This document shows positions 1-7,250 of a DNA stretch of 14,756 nucleotides, in pieces. The notes beneath the pieces are model-generated. The model worked only from the letters and a program-made list of their open reading frames with translations, did no database searches and was not told the origin of the DNA. Source of the stretch: Vermiphilus sp. GTDB taxonomy: Bacteria; Ratteibacteria; UBA8468; B48-G9; JAFGKM01. Position 1 is the stretch's first letter. Every line of letters begins with the position of its first letter. The translations under genes and the position numbers were made by a program. The stretch lies in assembly GCA_020722825.1 (NCBI GenBank), contig DYKC01000021.1, positions 1 through 14,756 on the forward strand, written 5' to 3'.

Positions 1-2
1 TT

Positions 3-467
3 TATTCTCCGCAGGTATGCAGGTGGAATATCTTACTCCAGCAGATTATGGTCAGAAAACAGATTATTGAAAAGACCGGCTATCTTGATACGAATTTTGC
101 CTATAGCGAAGATATAGACTATATCTACCGTCTTAAGAAAAACTGCAGTTTCGTCTGCTTAAATGAACCTCTCGTGATATTTCACAGTACTCCCGGCTCT
201 ATGAGCAAACACCTTGAACCTCTAAATAAATATACGGAATTATTTGTGCAGAAACACTCTGATACCTTACTCCCACAGGAAAAGAGCAGGTGGTTTTATT
301 ACATAGCGGCCCGTTATTTCCATATCAGTGATAGAAAAAAGGAATACAGGTTTTTTTTCAGGTCGTTCATAGCATATCCTCTCAACCAGAGGGCACTGCG
401 AAAACTTATCAAACTTTTCCCTGTTTTCCTTTTTTGCCTTATGAAGCGTGTAAAAAACTCTCAGTAA
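3..467 (+). CDS. Family 2 glycosyltransferase, C-terminal part (5' end outside window)
   Basis: The frame is open from the first complete codon at position 3, so the gene starts upstream; the ATG at 48 is probably internal. The visible 154 residues contain MVRKQIIEKTGYLD followed by YSEDIDYIYRL. This matches the end of the GT-A fold in family 2 glycosyltransferases, where an (R)(K/R)..(E)..G.(L/F)D stretch precedes an ED.D....R motif near the acceptor-binding and base region. The last ~100 residues are basic and aromatic with a hydrophobic end (KLFPVFLFCLM), perhaps a membrane-associating tail. It probably transfers a sugar from a nucleotide donor during surface polysaccharide or LPS assembly, which fits the heptose genes that follow. 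The N-terminal DXD region is missing, so the substrate cannot be judged. Confidence 0.75.
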   Translation, partial: YSPQVCRWNILLQQIMVRKQIIEKTGYLDTNFAYSEDIDYIYRLKKNCSFVCLNEPLVIFHSTPGSMSKHLEPLNKYTELFVQKHSDTLLPQEKSRWFYYIAARYFHISDRKKEYRFFFRSFIAYPLNQRALRKLIKLFPVFLFCLMKRVKNSQ

Positions 468-629
468 AATTCTTGGGTTAACCGCCTTATCTTTCGTAAA
501 TCCTGACTGAACTACGTTTGCCTCTTTCCTTAAGGGAGATGGAAATATACGATGTTCAGTGATATTTACTTCTATATTCTCAAAAAAGATGCATCGCCCT
601 GATTTTTATCTTCTTTTACAGATAATAAA

Positions 630-658
630 TTGACCGAGAAGACGTATAATAATATAAT
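630..658 (+). promoter_or_regulatory. Sigma70-type promoter of rfaE1, predicted leaderless
   Basis: The -35 box TTGACC (630-635) and the -10 box TATAAT (653-658) are separated by exactly 17 nt. AT-rich DNA lies upstream. The -10 box ends 6 nt before the ATG at 665, so initiation at the usual distance falls on or beside that A. No Shine-Dalgarno sequence precedes the ATG, which agrees with a leaderless mRNA. The boxes are seen directly; the start site is inferred. Confidence 0.75.
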
Positions 659-664
659 GAATGT

Positions 665-1714
665 ATGAAAAAGGTTACTTTAAAAAAGGTGCTCAGTCTG
701 AAGAGATTTAATGAGATTACCGGCAAATACAGCCGTGCCAGCATACTTGTTGCCGGAGATGTCATACTTGACAGATTTGTGTATGGAAGCGTGTCAAGAA
801 TCTCTCCTGAAGCCCCTGTGCCTGTGGTTCTGGTACACAGAGAAGAGTGTCTGCTCGGGGGTGCGGGAAATGTTGCTCTAAACCTAAAGACACTCGGGGC
901 ACATCCCTTTCTGCTTGCCGCAGTAGGAAGGGATAGCAATGGAACACTTGTAAGAGAACTCTTGAAAAAAAACGGGATTGACTCGTACCTCATAGAAAGG
1001 GACACTACAACGACAACCAAAACCAGAGTCATAGCCAGAACTCAGCAGGTTGTACGAATTGACAGTGAGGTGATTAACAGACTTAACACTGCGGAACTGC
1101 AGAAAATAAAGATATTTCTCAGGGAAAAAACAGAGTCTTTCAACGGTATAATTATTTCGGACTATAACAAGGGCTTCATAACAAAACAACTCATTTCCCT
1201 TCTCTTTAAAGATAGCAGGAAACATGGTAATATGCTGATGGTTGACCCAAAGGTTGAACATTTCCCTTATTACAAGAAAGTTACCTGCATAACACCCAAC
1301 AAGACAGAAGCAAGTCTTTTTATGCACAGCAAGGAACCGGAAGAGATCAGCGGAGTGGAGAAACTTGGCAGAAGAATTCAGAACCGCCTGAGATGTGAAA
1401 ATCTTCTTATAACACTCGGAAAAGACGGAATGCTTTTGCTTGAGAAAACTGGCAGGGCTATACATATTCCTACGGCAGCAAGAGAGGTTTTTGACGTCAC
1501 AGGAGCCGGCGATACGGTCATTGGGGTTTTTACCCTCTCCCTTTCGGTTGGAGCATCTGCTCTTGAATCGGCGGTGATAGCAAACCTTGCAGCAGGTATA
1601 ACCGTGGCTAAACTTGGCACGGCAACGGCAAGTCTAAAAGAACTGAGAGATGCGTTCAAGAAAGCAGGTTCTACCCTGTATATAACATCCAATGAGCAAA
1701 ATAAAAACCTTTAA
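665..1714 (+). CDS. rfaE1: D-glycero-beta-D-manno-heptose-7-phosphate kinase
   Basis: PfkB/ribokinase-family kinase of 349 residues that phosphorylates heptose-7-phosphate at C1 in the cytoplasm, a step toward ADP-heptose for LPS inner core. The sequence follows the N-terminal half of E. coli HldE. It has VAGDVILDRFVYGSVSRISP at 29-48, the substrate-binding GGAGN at 65-69, SDYNKG at 165-170, VDPK at 193-196, ITPNKTE at 209-215 and the ATP/anion-hole motif DVTGAGDT at 277-284 with the presumed catalytic base Asp283. A final KLGTATAS block (316-323) is also typical. It is a stand-alone kinase; the adenylyltransferase half is the next gene, overlapping by 23 bp. The ATG at 665 has no Shine-Dalgarno sequence but sits exactly where a leaderless transcript would begin. 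Length and motifs are complete. Confidence 0.95.
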   Translation: MKKVTLKKVLSLKRFNEITGKYSRASILVAGDVILDRFVYGSVSRISPEAPVPVVLVHREECLLGGAGNVALNLKTLGAHPFLLAAVGRDSNGTLVRELLKKNGIDSYLIERDTTTTTKTRVIARTQQVVRIDSEVINRLNTAELQKIKIFLREKTESFNGIIISDYNKGFITKQLISLLFKDSRKHGNMLMVDPKVEHFPYYKKVTCITPNKTEASLFMHSKEPEEISGVEKLGRRIQNRLRCENLLITLGKDGMLLLEKTGRAIHIPTAAREVFDVTGAGDTVIGVFTLSLSVGASALESAVIANLAAGITVAKLGTATASLKELRDAFKKAGSTLYITSNEQNKNL

Positions 1715-2165
1715 GGAAATATCCAGCATTTGCAAAAAACTTAAGAATGGAAAAAAGGTTGTCGTTTTCACCAATGGTTGTTTTGACATACTTCACGCAG
1801 GACACATTAAACTTCTGAAAGCCGCCAGAGAAGAAGGCGATATACTCATCGTAGGACTAAATACTGACAGTTCCGTGGAACAGATCAAGGGTTCTCCACG
1901 ACCTTTTATCAGAGAAGATGACCGTGCCGAGATACTTTCGGCCCTTGAAATGGTGGATTACATAGTTCTTTTCCCCCAGAAAACTCCTGAAAAACTCATA
2001 AAACTAATAAAACCTGACGTTCTTGTGAAGGGCGGGGACTACAGGAAAGAAACGGTTGTTGGCAGACAGTTTGTTGAAGGGTATGGCGGGAAGGTTGTAC
2101 TGGTTCCTAAACTGAAAAACAGGTCCACAACATCCATAGTCAAGAAGATACAGTCATCCCAGTAG
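1692..2165 (+). CDS. rfaE2: D-glycero-beta-D-manno-heptose 1-phosphate adenylyltransferase
   Basis: Nucleotidyltransferase of 157 residues that joins AMP from ATP to heptose-1-phosphate, giving ADP-heptose for LPS core. The cytidylyltransferase-like signature FTNGCFDILHAGH is at 26-38, with the HAGH active-site histidines at 35-38. VGLNTDSSV (54-62), R..A.IL.AL..VDYIV (78-92), KPDVLVKGGDY (107-117) and a C-terminal RSTTSIV (144-150) are all typical of the HldE C-terminal domain. The start lies inside rfaE1 (23-bp overlap) without an obvious ribosome binding site, so translational coupling is likely. E. coli carries both activities in one HldE protein; here they are separate. GmhA and GmhB, also needed for the pathway, are not in the window. 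Confidence 0.95.
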   Translation: MSKIKTFKEISSICKKLKNGKKVVVFTNGCFDILHAGHIKLLKAAREEGDILIVGLNTDSSVEQIKGSPRPFIREDDRAEILSALEMVDYIVLFPQKTPEKLIKLIKPDVLVKGGDYRKETVVGRQFVEGYGGKVVLVPKLKNRSTTSIVKKIQSSQ

Positions 2166-2196
2166 CACTAATTCCCTAAAGTGGATGGAAAAGGAA

Positions 2197-2225
2197 TTGC
2201 TCATAAATCCGGGATGTGGTAGAAT
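2197..2225 (+). promoter_or_regulatory. Sigma70-type promoter of the DUF3108 lipoprotein operon, predicted leaderless
   Basis: The -35 box TTGCTC (2197-2202) and the -10 box TAGAAT (2220-2225) are 17 nt apart. TGG directly before the -10 box gives an extended -10 (TGn). The -10 box ends 6 nt before the ATG at 2232, the same geometry as the rfaE1 promoter, and again no Shine-Dalgarno sequence is present. Boxes are observed; leaderless initiation is inferred. Confidence 0.65.
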
Positions 2226-2231
2226 GAAAAA

Positions 2232-3470
2232 ATGAGAAAAAAACTTCTTCTTTTCATGCCATTGGCAGTGTTCCTGATACTTTCAGGGTGTTCTCACGAA
2301 AGAAGAGTTTTGTCTCCCGAAGAATTGAAGGAAGAAATTGCCAGAACGGTTCCTGAAGAAGGCTTTCAACCTGTGATGAAAGATGCGGAACAGGAACCGG
2401 TGGCAAAAGAAACAAAAATCAATATTGCAAGGGATTATGTAAACAGGAGCCCTTACGACCTGTTTGCACCAAAGACTGAAAAAAAAGAGCCTGCTGTAGA
2501 AATACCGGCTGTTAAAGAGCCTGTTGAGAAAAAAATGCCTCTCGCTGAACCTCCTGTTGCCTCTCCCCCTGAACAACAGGCAGAAACATCTGTAAAGAAA
2601 AAAGAAAAGGCAGTTGTTAGTAAAGAACCAGTTGGAGAAAGTCCGGTAGGGGGGAAAAAAGTTCTTGATGGGAAGACAGGAATTGTGTCACCTTCAACCG
2701 AACAACTTATCCCTTTTGACCACTGGAATGGAGAGTGCCTTGTATATAGTATAATGTGGAATTCCATCAGGTTCGGAAAAGGTATACTTGCCTGCAAAGA
2801 AGTACCCAACAGACACGGAAATATCTATCGCATAATCGGGCTTTCGGTGCCAGATAGAAGCATAGCTGGCATAAAGATGGGACTTTACAGGATGGATGCC
2901 TTTATTGACAAAAAATCTTTACTGCCTTACTACTATTATCAATACAGTAAAAATAAAAATAAAGAAGATATTCTTGAAATCCGTTTTGACTGGAATAAAA
3001 AGTTATACAAAACAAAATACAGAAAATTTGACTGCCGCAAACTTTACAGTACCAAGGAAAAAACTGTTAAGATAAAAACAGATACTGCATATGACGGGAT
3101 ATCAATATTTTACGTTGTACGCACTCTTGACCTGGAACGGAATTCATCGTTCATCATACCCATTGCTTTCAAGGAAATATGGAACCTGACCATAAAAAAA
3201 GCAGGTAAAAGAGTGGAAAATATTCCAGGCATGGGAGAAAAGGAGGTTTATGTACTGAAACCGCATGCAAAGAGCAACGGGGGTTTCCTCACAAAAGGAG
3301 CAATGTACCTGTGGCTCACTGCAGATAAAAAAAGACTGCCGGTCTACATGGAAGGAAAAGTTCCCCTCGGAAAAGCCCAGATGTTACTTATATCAGCGAT
3401 GCAACTTTCTCCCGATACAATCTTTGACAGTAACACAATTACCGATATTTTGAGCAGATTTAATAAATGA
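2232..3470 (+). CDS. Lipoprotein with C-terminal DUF3108 domain
   Basis: Protein of 412 residues. It begins with a charged MRKK and a hydrophobic stretch ending in the lipobox L-S-G-C, with Cys20 as the expected lipidated residue after signal peptidase II cleavage. Residues ~25-150 form a low-complexity spacer rich in Pro, Glu, Lys and Val, the usual look of a flexible tether across the periplasm. From ~160 (FDHWNGECLVYSIMWNSIRF) to the end it resembles DUF3108: an opening GE.LVY.I.W, many beta-strand-like alternations, and a late YLWLTADKKRLPVYMEGKV segment. DUF3108 proteins are predicted envelope beta-sheet proteins whose biochemical role is not settled, so no function is assigned. It overlaps tsaB by ATGA at 3467-3470. 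The 20-residue signal with a good lipobox supports the ATG at 2232. Confidence 0.8.
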   Translation: MRKKLLLFMPLAVFLILSGCSHERRVLSPEELKEEIARTVPEEGFQPVMKDAEQEPVAKETKINIARDYVNRSPYDLFAPKTEKKEPAVEIPAVKEPVEKKMPLAEPPVASPPEQQAETSVKKKEKAVVSKEPVGESPVGGKKVLDGKTGIVSPSTEQLIPFDHWNGECLVYSIMWNSIRFGKGILACKEVPNRHGNIYRIIGLSVPDRSIAGIKMGLYRMDAFIDKKSLLPYYYYQYSKNKNKEDILEIRFDWNKKLYKTKYRKFDCRKLYSTKEKTVKIKTDTAYDGISIFYVVRTLDLERNSSFIIPIAFKEIWNLTIKKAGKRVENIPGMGEKEVYVLKPHAKSNGGFLTKGAMYLWLTADKKRLPVYMEGKVPLGKAQMLLISAMQLSPDTIFDSNTITDILSRFNK

Positions 3471-4102
3471 AAATCCTTTCCATAGAAACCACTTCTGAAA
3501 TGGCCAGTATATCCTTTCTGCAAGATGAAGAGATGCTTTCGGAATATTCTTTTAAGGACCCTGATACAGCAGCCCGACTTGTTATGTACACAGACATTCT
3601 TCTTAAAAACAACGGTTGCAGACCGAAAGAGATTGATTTGATAGTCGTTTCACGGGGTCCTGGTTTGTGGACAGGAATAAGACTGGGGATGGGTTTCGCA
3701 AAAGGACTTTCAATAAGTGGTGCCAGGATATACTGTGTGGATACTGCAGGCAGTTTATTTTTCAGTATAAAGGAGTTTAAAATTCCTTCTTTATGTCTTG
3801 TTAATGCATACAGAGAAAGGATGTATATCTCTCGTTTTAATGGAAAATTCAGTTACAACAGGATACATCCTGTAAAAACGGTTGCATACAGCCGATTATA
3901 CACATTATGCAAGGAGAAACAGTTTTTTTTAATCGGTCCCGGAATTGACATGCTCCCGGACAAAATTAAAGAACTTAAAACCATCACAGTTTCAGACAGA
4001 TTTATGAGATATCCAAAAGCAGGATTTAACGCACTCCTTGCACTTGAAAGGATAAAAAGAGGTATCCCTTCACTACCACTGAGGCCTTTTTATGGAAGAT
4101 AA
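3467..4102 (+). CDS. tsaB: tRNA threonylcarbamoyladenosine biosynthesis protein TsaB
   Basis: TsaB (YeaZ) is the non-catalytic ASKHA-fold partner of TsaD in making t6A at position 37 of ANN-decoding tRNAs. At 211 residues it has the usual size. The N-terminal MKILSIETTS matches the family's phosphate-1-like strand, IDLIVVSRGPGLWTGIRLGM (56-75) corresponds to the hallmark D.i.v..GPGSFTGLR.G motif, and the chain ends in PLRPFYGR, like the terminal P.Y.R of relatives. It is somewhat divergent: GPGLWTGIR replaces GPGSFTGLR, and the usual (D)AR.GE.Y segment reads NAYRERMY (113-120). The HS..LLP stretch found in many TsaB proteins is not clear. It overlaps the lipoprotein gene by 4 bp and the next glycosyltransferase by 11 bp, so all three are probably on one mRNA. 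Confidence 0.88.
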   Translation: MKILSIETTSEMASISFLQDEEMLSEYSFKDPDTAARLVMYTDILLKNNGCRPKEIDLIVVSRGPGLWTGIRLGMGFAKGLSISGARIYCVDTAGSLFFSIKEFKIPSLCLVNAYRERMYISRFNGKFSYNRIHPVKTVAYSRLYTLCKEKQFFLIGPGIDMLPDKIKELKTITVSDRFMRYPKAGFNALLALERIKRGIPSLPLRPFYGR

Positions 4103-5213
4103 AAAGAGGATAAAAATTTCTTACGTCATCCCAAGTTCGGAGATAGGTGGAACTGAAAAGATGTTGATGACAATGCTTGAAAGTCTGCCTGCTGACATTT
4201 TTTACCCTCCTGTTGTTTTTACCATAAAGGGAAAGGGGAGATTTACAGAAGAACTTAAAAAAATGAAGGTTAATGTCCACATCTTCAACCTTAAAAAAAA
4301 TCCATTTCAGTTTTTAAAACTGTTAAAAACAATCAAGGAGGAACACCCCGACATTCTTCACTCTTTTCTCTTCTATGGTAACTTAACGGGAAGACTGTGC
4401 GGCCGTCTGCTGAAAATCAAGGTGGTCATATCTTCTCAAAGAAGCGCGGATGCCTGGAGAAAAAAATATCACTGGCTTATAGACCGCATTACCTCCGGAT
4501 GGACAGACATAATCATATCCAATTCCCATTCAGGTAAAAATGCACTTGTCAAAAAAGCAGGCATAGACCCGTCAAAGATATCCGTAATACCCAATGGCAT
4601 CAAAAAATCTGACATTCTTTATCCCCTTTCAAAAGAAGATTTCGGCATAACCCCGGAAGAACTTATTGTAGGAACTGTCGGCAATCTGCGTAAGTCCAAA
4701 GGACACATATACATAATAAAAGCCGCTGAGATTGTTCTCAAAAAACTCCCGGATACAAGGTTCGTAATAGTGGGTGAGGGGCAACTGAGACAAAAATTGA
4801 TTAAGGAAACTGAAAAGGCGGGTATTGCGGACAGATTTATTTTTACTGGATTTATAAAAGATGCCGTGAGTGTTATCCACCTGTTTGACATTTTTGTATT
4901 TCCGTCTCTCTGGGAGGGATGTCCGGTGAGCCTGCTTGAGGCGATGAGTGAAGGAAAACCCTGCATCGCTTTCTCTTCTGGGGACATTCCCTACATCATT
5001 GAAGATGGTAAAAGCGGCCTGCTGATACCTGTTGCTTATTATGAAAAACTTGCATCAGATATAATAAAACTGGCAATGGATAAAAATCTGCGGGAGACAG
5101 TCAGCGAGAATGCAAAAAAAAGGGTGGAGGAGTTTTTTTCTTTTGACAGGATGATGCAAGAATACATTTCTGTTTATAAAAAAACAGTTGCCATAAAGAC
5201 AAAGAACAGGTAA
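4092..5213 (+). CDS. Family 4 (GT-B fold) glycosyltransferase
   Basis: Retaining GT-B glycosyltransferase of 373 residues. The N-terminal domain opens with ISYVIPSSEIGGTEKML (9-25), the acceptor-side GG.E loop of this family. The C-terminal domain starts near VGTVGNLRKSKGH (193-205), followed by FVIVGEGQLR (224-233), FTGF.KD (251-257) and the nucleotide-sugar motif EGCPVSLLEAMSEGKP (275-290), with the E-X7-E pair at Glu275 and Glu283. It probably adds a sugar to a lipid-linked or LPS acceptor at the cytoplasmic face of the inner membrane; donor and acceptor cannot be read from sequence. Its start lies inside tsaB (11-bp overlap), suggesting coupled translation. Nearby heptose and GT2 genes suggest a shared envelope-sugar role, but that is only contextual. 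Confidence 0.9.
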   Translation: MEDKKRIKISYVIPSSEIGGTEKMLMTMLESLPADIFYPPVVFTIKGKGRFTEELKKMKVNVHIFNLKKNPFQFLKLLKTIKEEHPDILHSFLFYGNLTGRLCGRLLKIKVVISSQRSADAWRKKYHWLIDRITSGWTDIIISNSHSGKNALVKKAGIDPSKISVIPNGIKKSDILYPLSKEDFGITPEELIVGTVGNLRKSKGHIYIIKAAEIVLKKLPDTRFVIVGEGQLRQKLIKETEKAGIADRFIFTGFIKDAVSVIHLFDIFVFPSLWEGCPVSLLEAMSEGKPCIAFSSGDIPYIIEDGKSGLLIPVAYYEKLASDIIKLAMDKNLRETVSENAKKRVEEFFSFDRMMQEYISVYKKTVAIKTKNR

Positions 5214-5216
5214 AAT
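5188..5216 (+). promoter_or_regulatory. Sigma70-type promoter of lepB
   Basis: TTGCCA (5188-5193) and TAAAAT (5211-5216) are separated by 17 nt and overlap the 3' end of the glycosyltransferase gene. Start of transcription would fall near 5223, leaving a ~20-nt leader that contains the lepB ribosome binding site GGGAG (5234-5238). Unlike the other two promoters in the window, this one is not leaderless. Confidence 0.6.
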
Positions 5217-5242
5217 TCTATTTATATTTTTACGGGAGTTCT

Positions 5243-5788
5243 ATGGAGACTAAAAAAAAGAGGATCAAAAAAGAGGCGTTTGACTGGTTTAAATCACTTA
5301 TATGGGCGGTGGTGATTGCCCTTGTTGTGAGGGTTTTTTTCATAGGGAACTTCGAGATACCAACGACATCTATGGTGCCAACCCTGAAGGTAAATGACAG
5401 GCTTTTATCAAACAATATAGTTTACAGGATACGTCCTCCCCGGAGAGGAGAGGTTGTCATCTTTAAATATCCTGAGGACCCCAAGAGAGCCTATGTTAAA
5501 CGTATGATAGGACTGCCTGGTGAAAAGGTTAAGATAAGCAACGGAATGATTTACATTAATGGACAGGAGGTTAAGGATGAAATAATTACCTCCAGATATT
5601 ATTACAGCGAAGGCTATTATGGAAATGAACAAGAGATAGAAATTCCCATGAACAGTTATTACGTTCTGGGAGACAACAGCATAATCAGTAAAGACAGTAG
5701 GTACTGGGGATTTGTACCTGCAAAAAATCTTATCGGGAAAGCACTATTTATCTATTGGCCTCCTTGGAGGATGGGATTTATTCACTGA
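5243..5788 (+). CDS. lepB: Signal peptidase I
   Basis: Membrane-bound serine protease of 181 residues that removes signal peptides from exported proteins on the outer face of the inner membrane. One N-terminal membrane segment (SLIWAVVIALVVRVFFI, 18-34) follows a basic cytoplasmic start. Family boxes are intact: IPTTSMVPTL (39-48) with nucleophile Ser43, RRGEVVIF (67-74), YVKRMIGLPGEKV (84-96) with general base Lys86, and GDNSIISKDSRYWG (143-156). The short length, with a single membrane span and little extra beta domain, resembles the compact Gram-positive SipS-like form more than E. coli LepB. GGGAG lies 4 nt upstream of the ATG. It likely heads a transcript with grpE and ispE. Confidence 0.95.
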   Translation: METKKKRIKKEAFDWFKSLIWAVVIALVVRVFFIGNFEIPTTSMVPTLKVNDRLLSNNIVYRIRPPRRGEVVIFKYPEDPKRAYVKRMIGLPGEKVKISNGMIYINGQEVKDEIITSRYYYSEGYYGNEQEIEIPMNSYYVLGDNSIISKDSRYWGFVPAKNLIGKALFIYWPPWRMGFIH

Positions 5789-5795
5789 CACTCTG

Positions 5796-5801
5796 AAGGA
5801 G
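5796..5801 (+). promoter_or_regulatory. Ribosome binding site of grpE
   Basis: AAGGAG, 6 nt before the ATG at 5808. It decides the grpE start: the longer in-frame reading from 5712 would run 77 nt into lepB and add 32 residues not typical of GrpE. Confidence 0.75.
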
Positions 5802-5807
5802 TTTAAG

Positions 5808-6407
5808 ATGAAAGAGAAACAGGAAACCTCAAAAGAAAATATTATTCACATAAAGGAGCATGACCTGAACAGACTGAAAGAACAGTCCAGAAAATTAAAA
5901 GAACTGGAAAAATATGTGGAAAAGTTGAACGTCAGCATCCTTGACTTCAAGGAGAGGTATTTGAGAACTGCAGCAGAGTTTGACAATTATAAGAAGAGAA
6001 CGGAAAGGGAAAAACAGGAGATATTCAGGTTCGGAACTGAAAGTCTGGTTATGCAACTGCTTCCTTTTGACGATATTTTTGAATCTGTAATAAAACAGAT
6101 GGAGAAAAATCTTTCTTCGGCAACAATACACAAAGGTCTTGAAATGCTGAAACGCGAACTCACAAAATTTCTTGAAAGTGTCGGCGTAAAAAAGATTGAA
6201 ACCATCGGCAAGATATTTGACCCCAGTGTCCATGAAGCATCAGAAATAGTTGAAACCACCAAACAGAAAGAAAACACAATTATTGAAGAGATCCGAAGTG
6301 GATACTTGCTACACGGAAAGGTCATAAGACCTGCCTTAGTCAAAGTGGCAAAAACACCTGTAGATAAAAAGGCAAATGATAAGAATCCTGTCACCAGCAA
6401 AGATTAA
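5808..6407 (+). CDS. grpE: Nucleotide exchange factor GrpE (DnaK co-chaperone)
   Basis: GrpE of 199 residues, the dimeric factor that speeds ADP release from DnaK. A long charged helix (about 17-75), the dimer stalk, contains the conserved RAAEFDNYKKR-like stretch (TAAEFDNYKKRTE, 54-66). The family signature continues through LLPFDDIFE (84-92), FDPSVHEASEIVE (137-149) and the beta-domain end GYLLHGKVIRPALVKVAK (165-182), which matches G(Y/W)...GR.IRPA.V.VA. A clear ribosome binding site selects this ATG over an in-frame one at 5712. dnaK, dnaJ and hrcA are not adjacent here, unlike the common heat-shock cluster; instead it sits 19 bp after lepB and overlaps ispE by 32 bp. No CIRCE element was seen upstream. 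Confidence 0.93.
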   Translation: MKEKQETSKENIIHIKEHDLNRLKEQSRKLKELEKYVEKLNVSILDFKERYLRTAAEFDNYKKRTEREKQEIFRFGTESLVMQLLPFDDIFESVIKQMEKNLSSATIHKGLEMLKRELTKFLESVGVKKIETIGKIFDPSVHEASEIVETTKQKENTIIEEIRSGYLLHGKVIRPALVKVAKTPVDKKANDKNPVTSKD

Positions 6408-7236
6408 TCTTTTTCTGGAAATCGGAAGACTAGAAAGTGGTTTTCACAGACTGGTGTCACTGGTGGATATAGTCAACCTGTGCGATATTATTGAGATAGA
6501 AAAATCCGCCTGCATAAAAATAAGTTTTCATCCATTAATGGACATCCCGACAGATAATACCGTTACAAGAAGTACTCATCTGCTGAAGTCTCTGTTCAAC
6601 ATAAAAAAAGGCGCCCGTATAAAAGTCTTCAAAAAGATACCCATGGGCAGCGGACTGGCAGGTGGTAGTTCAAATGCCGCATCAACACTTAAGGCACTCG
6701 TAAAACTCTGGAATATCTCCATCTCTGAGAAAAAACTTCTTGAAATCGGCTGTGAAATAAGTAAGGACGTTCCACTCTTTCTGTACGGCAGGCGGTGTAT
6801 CATCAGGGGATATGGAGAAAAAATCAGCAGGGTTACCGGCCAAAAAAAACTGGCATACTTCATAACAGTGCCTCCTTTCAGTGTTTCCACGAAAGAAGTT
6901 TACGCCCGTTTTGATGCTCTGGGACTGAAAGGCAATTTGACAAAAACGGCTGAAAAAATTAAACTTTTAAATGCTGGCATCATTGCCGGAGATATCCGGA
7001 AAATTGAAGATAACGCTGAAAATAAACTGGCTAATGCTTACTTCAGTTTATACCGAGAAGCAAAGGAGGTGAGGGATTTCTTAGAGGCAAAAACAGGAAA
7101 AAAAGTCTTTGTATCAGGAAGCGGTGGCTCTCTTTTTTCCGTCTTTTCAAACAGGTGTGAAGCAGAAGAGAAAATTCACATGTTGAGAATTGAAGGATGG
7201 AAGAATTATGTTGTTGAGAGCACACAAACTTTTTAG
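6376..7236 (+). CDS. ispE: 4-diphosphocytidyl-2-C-methyl-D-erythritol kinase
   Basis: GHMP-family kinase of 286 residues that phosphorylates CDP-methylerythritol with ATP, the fourth step of the non-mevalonate (MEP) isoprenoid pathway. SPAKINLFLEI (6-16) carries the conserved Lys9. The ATP-binding loop is IPMGSGLAGGSSNAAS (88-103). SKDVPLFLYG (129-138) holds the presumed catalytic Asp131, equivalent to Asp141 of E. coli. VSGSGGSLFSVF (246-257) is the third GHMP motif. The substrate-side R.DGYH motif is altered to LESGFH (19-24), with the His kept. The start overlaps grpE by 32 bp with only AAGG upstream (6369-6372), implying coupled translation. Its neighbour spoVG follows after 14 bp, an order also seen in other bacteria. 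Confidence 0.93.
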   Translation: MIRILSPAKINLFLEIGRLESGFHRLVSLVDIVNLCDIIEIEKSACIKISFHPLMDIPTDNTVTRSTHLLKSLFNIKKGARIKVFKKIPMGSGLAGGSSNAASTLKALVKLWNISISEKKLLEIGCEISKDVPLFLYGRRCIIRGYGEKISRVTGQKKLAYFITVPPFSVSTKEVYARFDALGLKGNLTKTAEKIKLLNAGIIAGDIRKIEDNAENKLANAYFSLYREAKEVRDFLEAKTGKKVFVSGSGGSLFSVFSNRCEAEEKIHMLRIEGWKNYVVESTQTF

Positions 7237-7238
7237 AA

Positions 7239-7245
7239 AAGGAGG
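7239..7245 (+). promoter_or_regulatory. Strong ribosome binding site of spoVG-family gene
   Basis: AAGGAGG ends 5 nt before the ATG at 7251. It is the strongest Shine-Dalgarno match in the window and suggests high expression of the small protein that follows. Confidence 0.7.
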
Positions 7246-7250
7246 AGAAG

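Noticed and set aside
552..602. Small ORF of 16 codons in the gap before rfaE1
   Set aside because: No family resemblance, no clear ribosome binding site, and no sign of selection that can be read from one sequence.
616..1692. Long minus-strand ORFs opposite rfaE1
   Set aside because: They are low-complexity shadows (Ser/Val/Leu-rich) of a well-supported kinase gene on the + strand.
2170..2198. AATTCC/GGAATT inverted repeat after rfaE2 as a terminator or operator
   Set aside because: A 6-bp AT-rich stem with a 17-nt loop and no T tract. It overlaps the -35 box, but the repeat is too weak to claim as an operator.
5712..5807. N-terminal extension of grpE from an ATG at 5712
   Set aside because: It lies almost wholly inside lepB, has no ribosome binding site, and adds residues unlike GrpE. 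AAGGAG at 5796-5801 points to ATG 5808.
7211..7239. Promoter-like TTGTTG-17-TAGAAA before spoVG
   Set aside because: The -10 match is weak, and initiation near 7246 would remove the strong Shine-Dalgarno sequence of spoVG, so it makes little sense as the main promoter.
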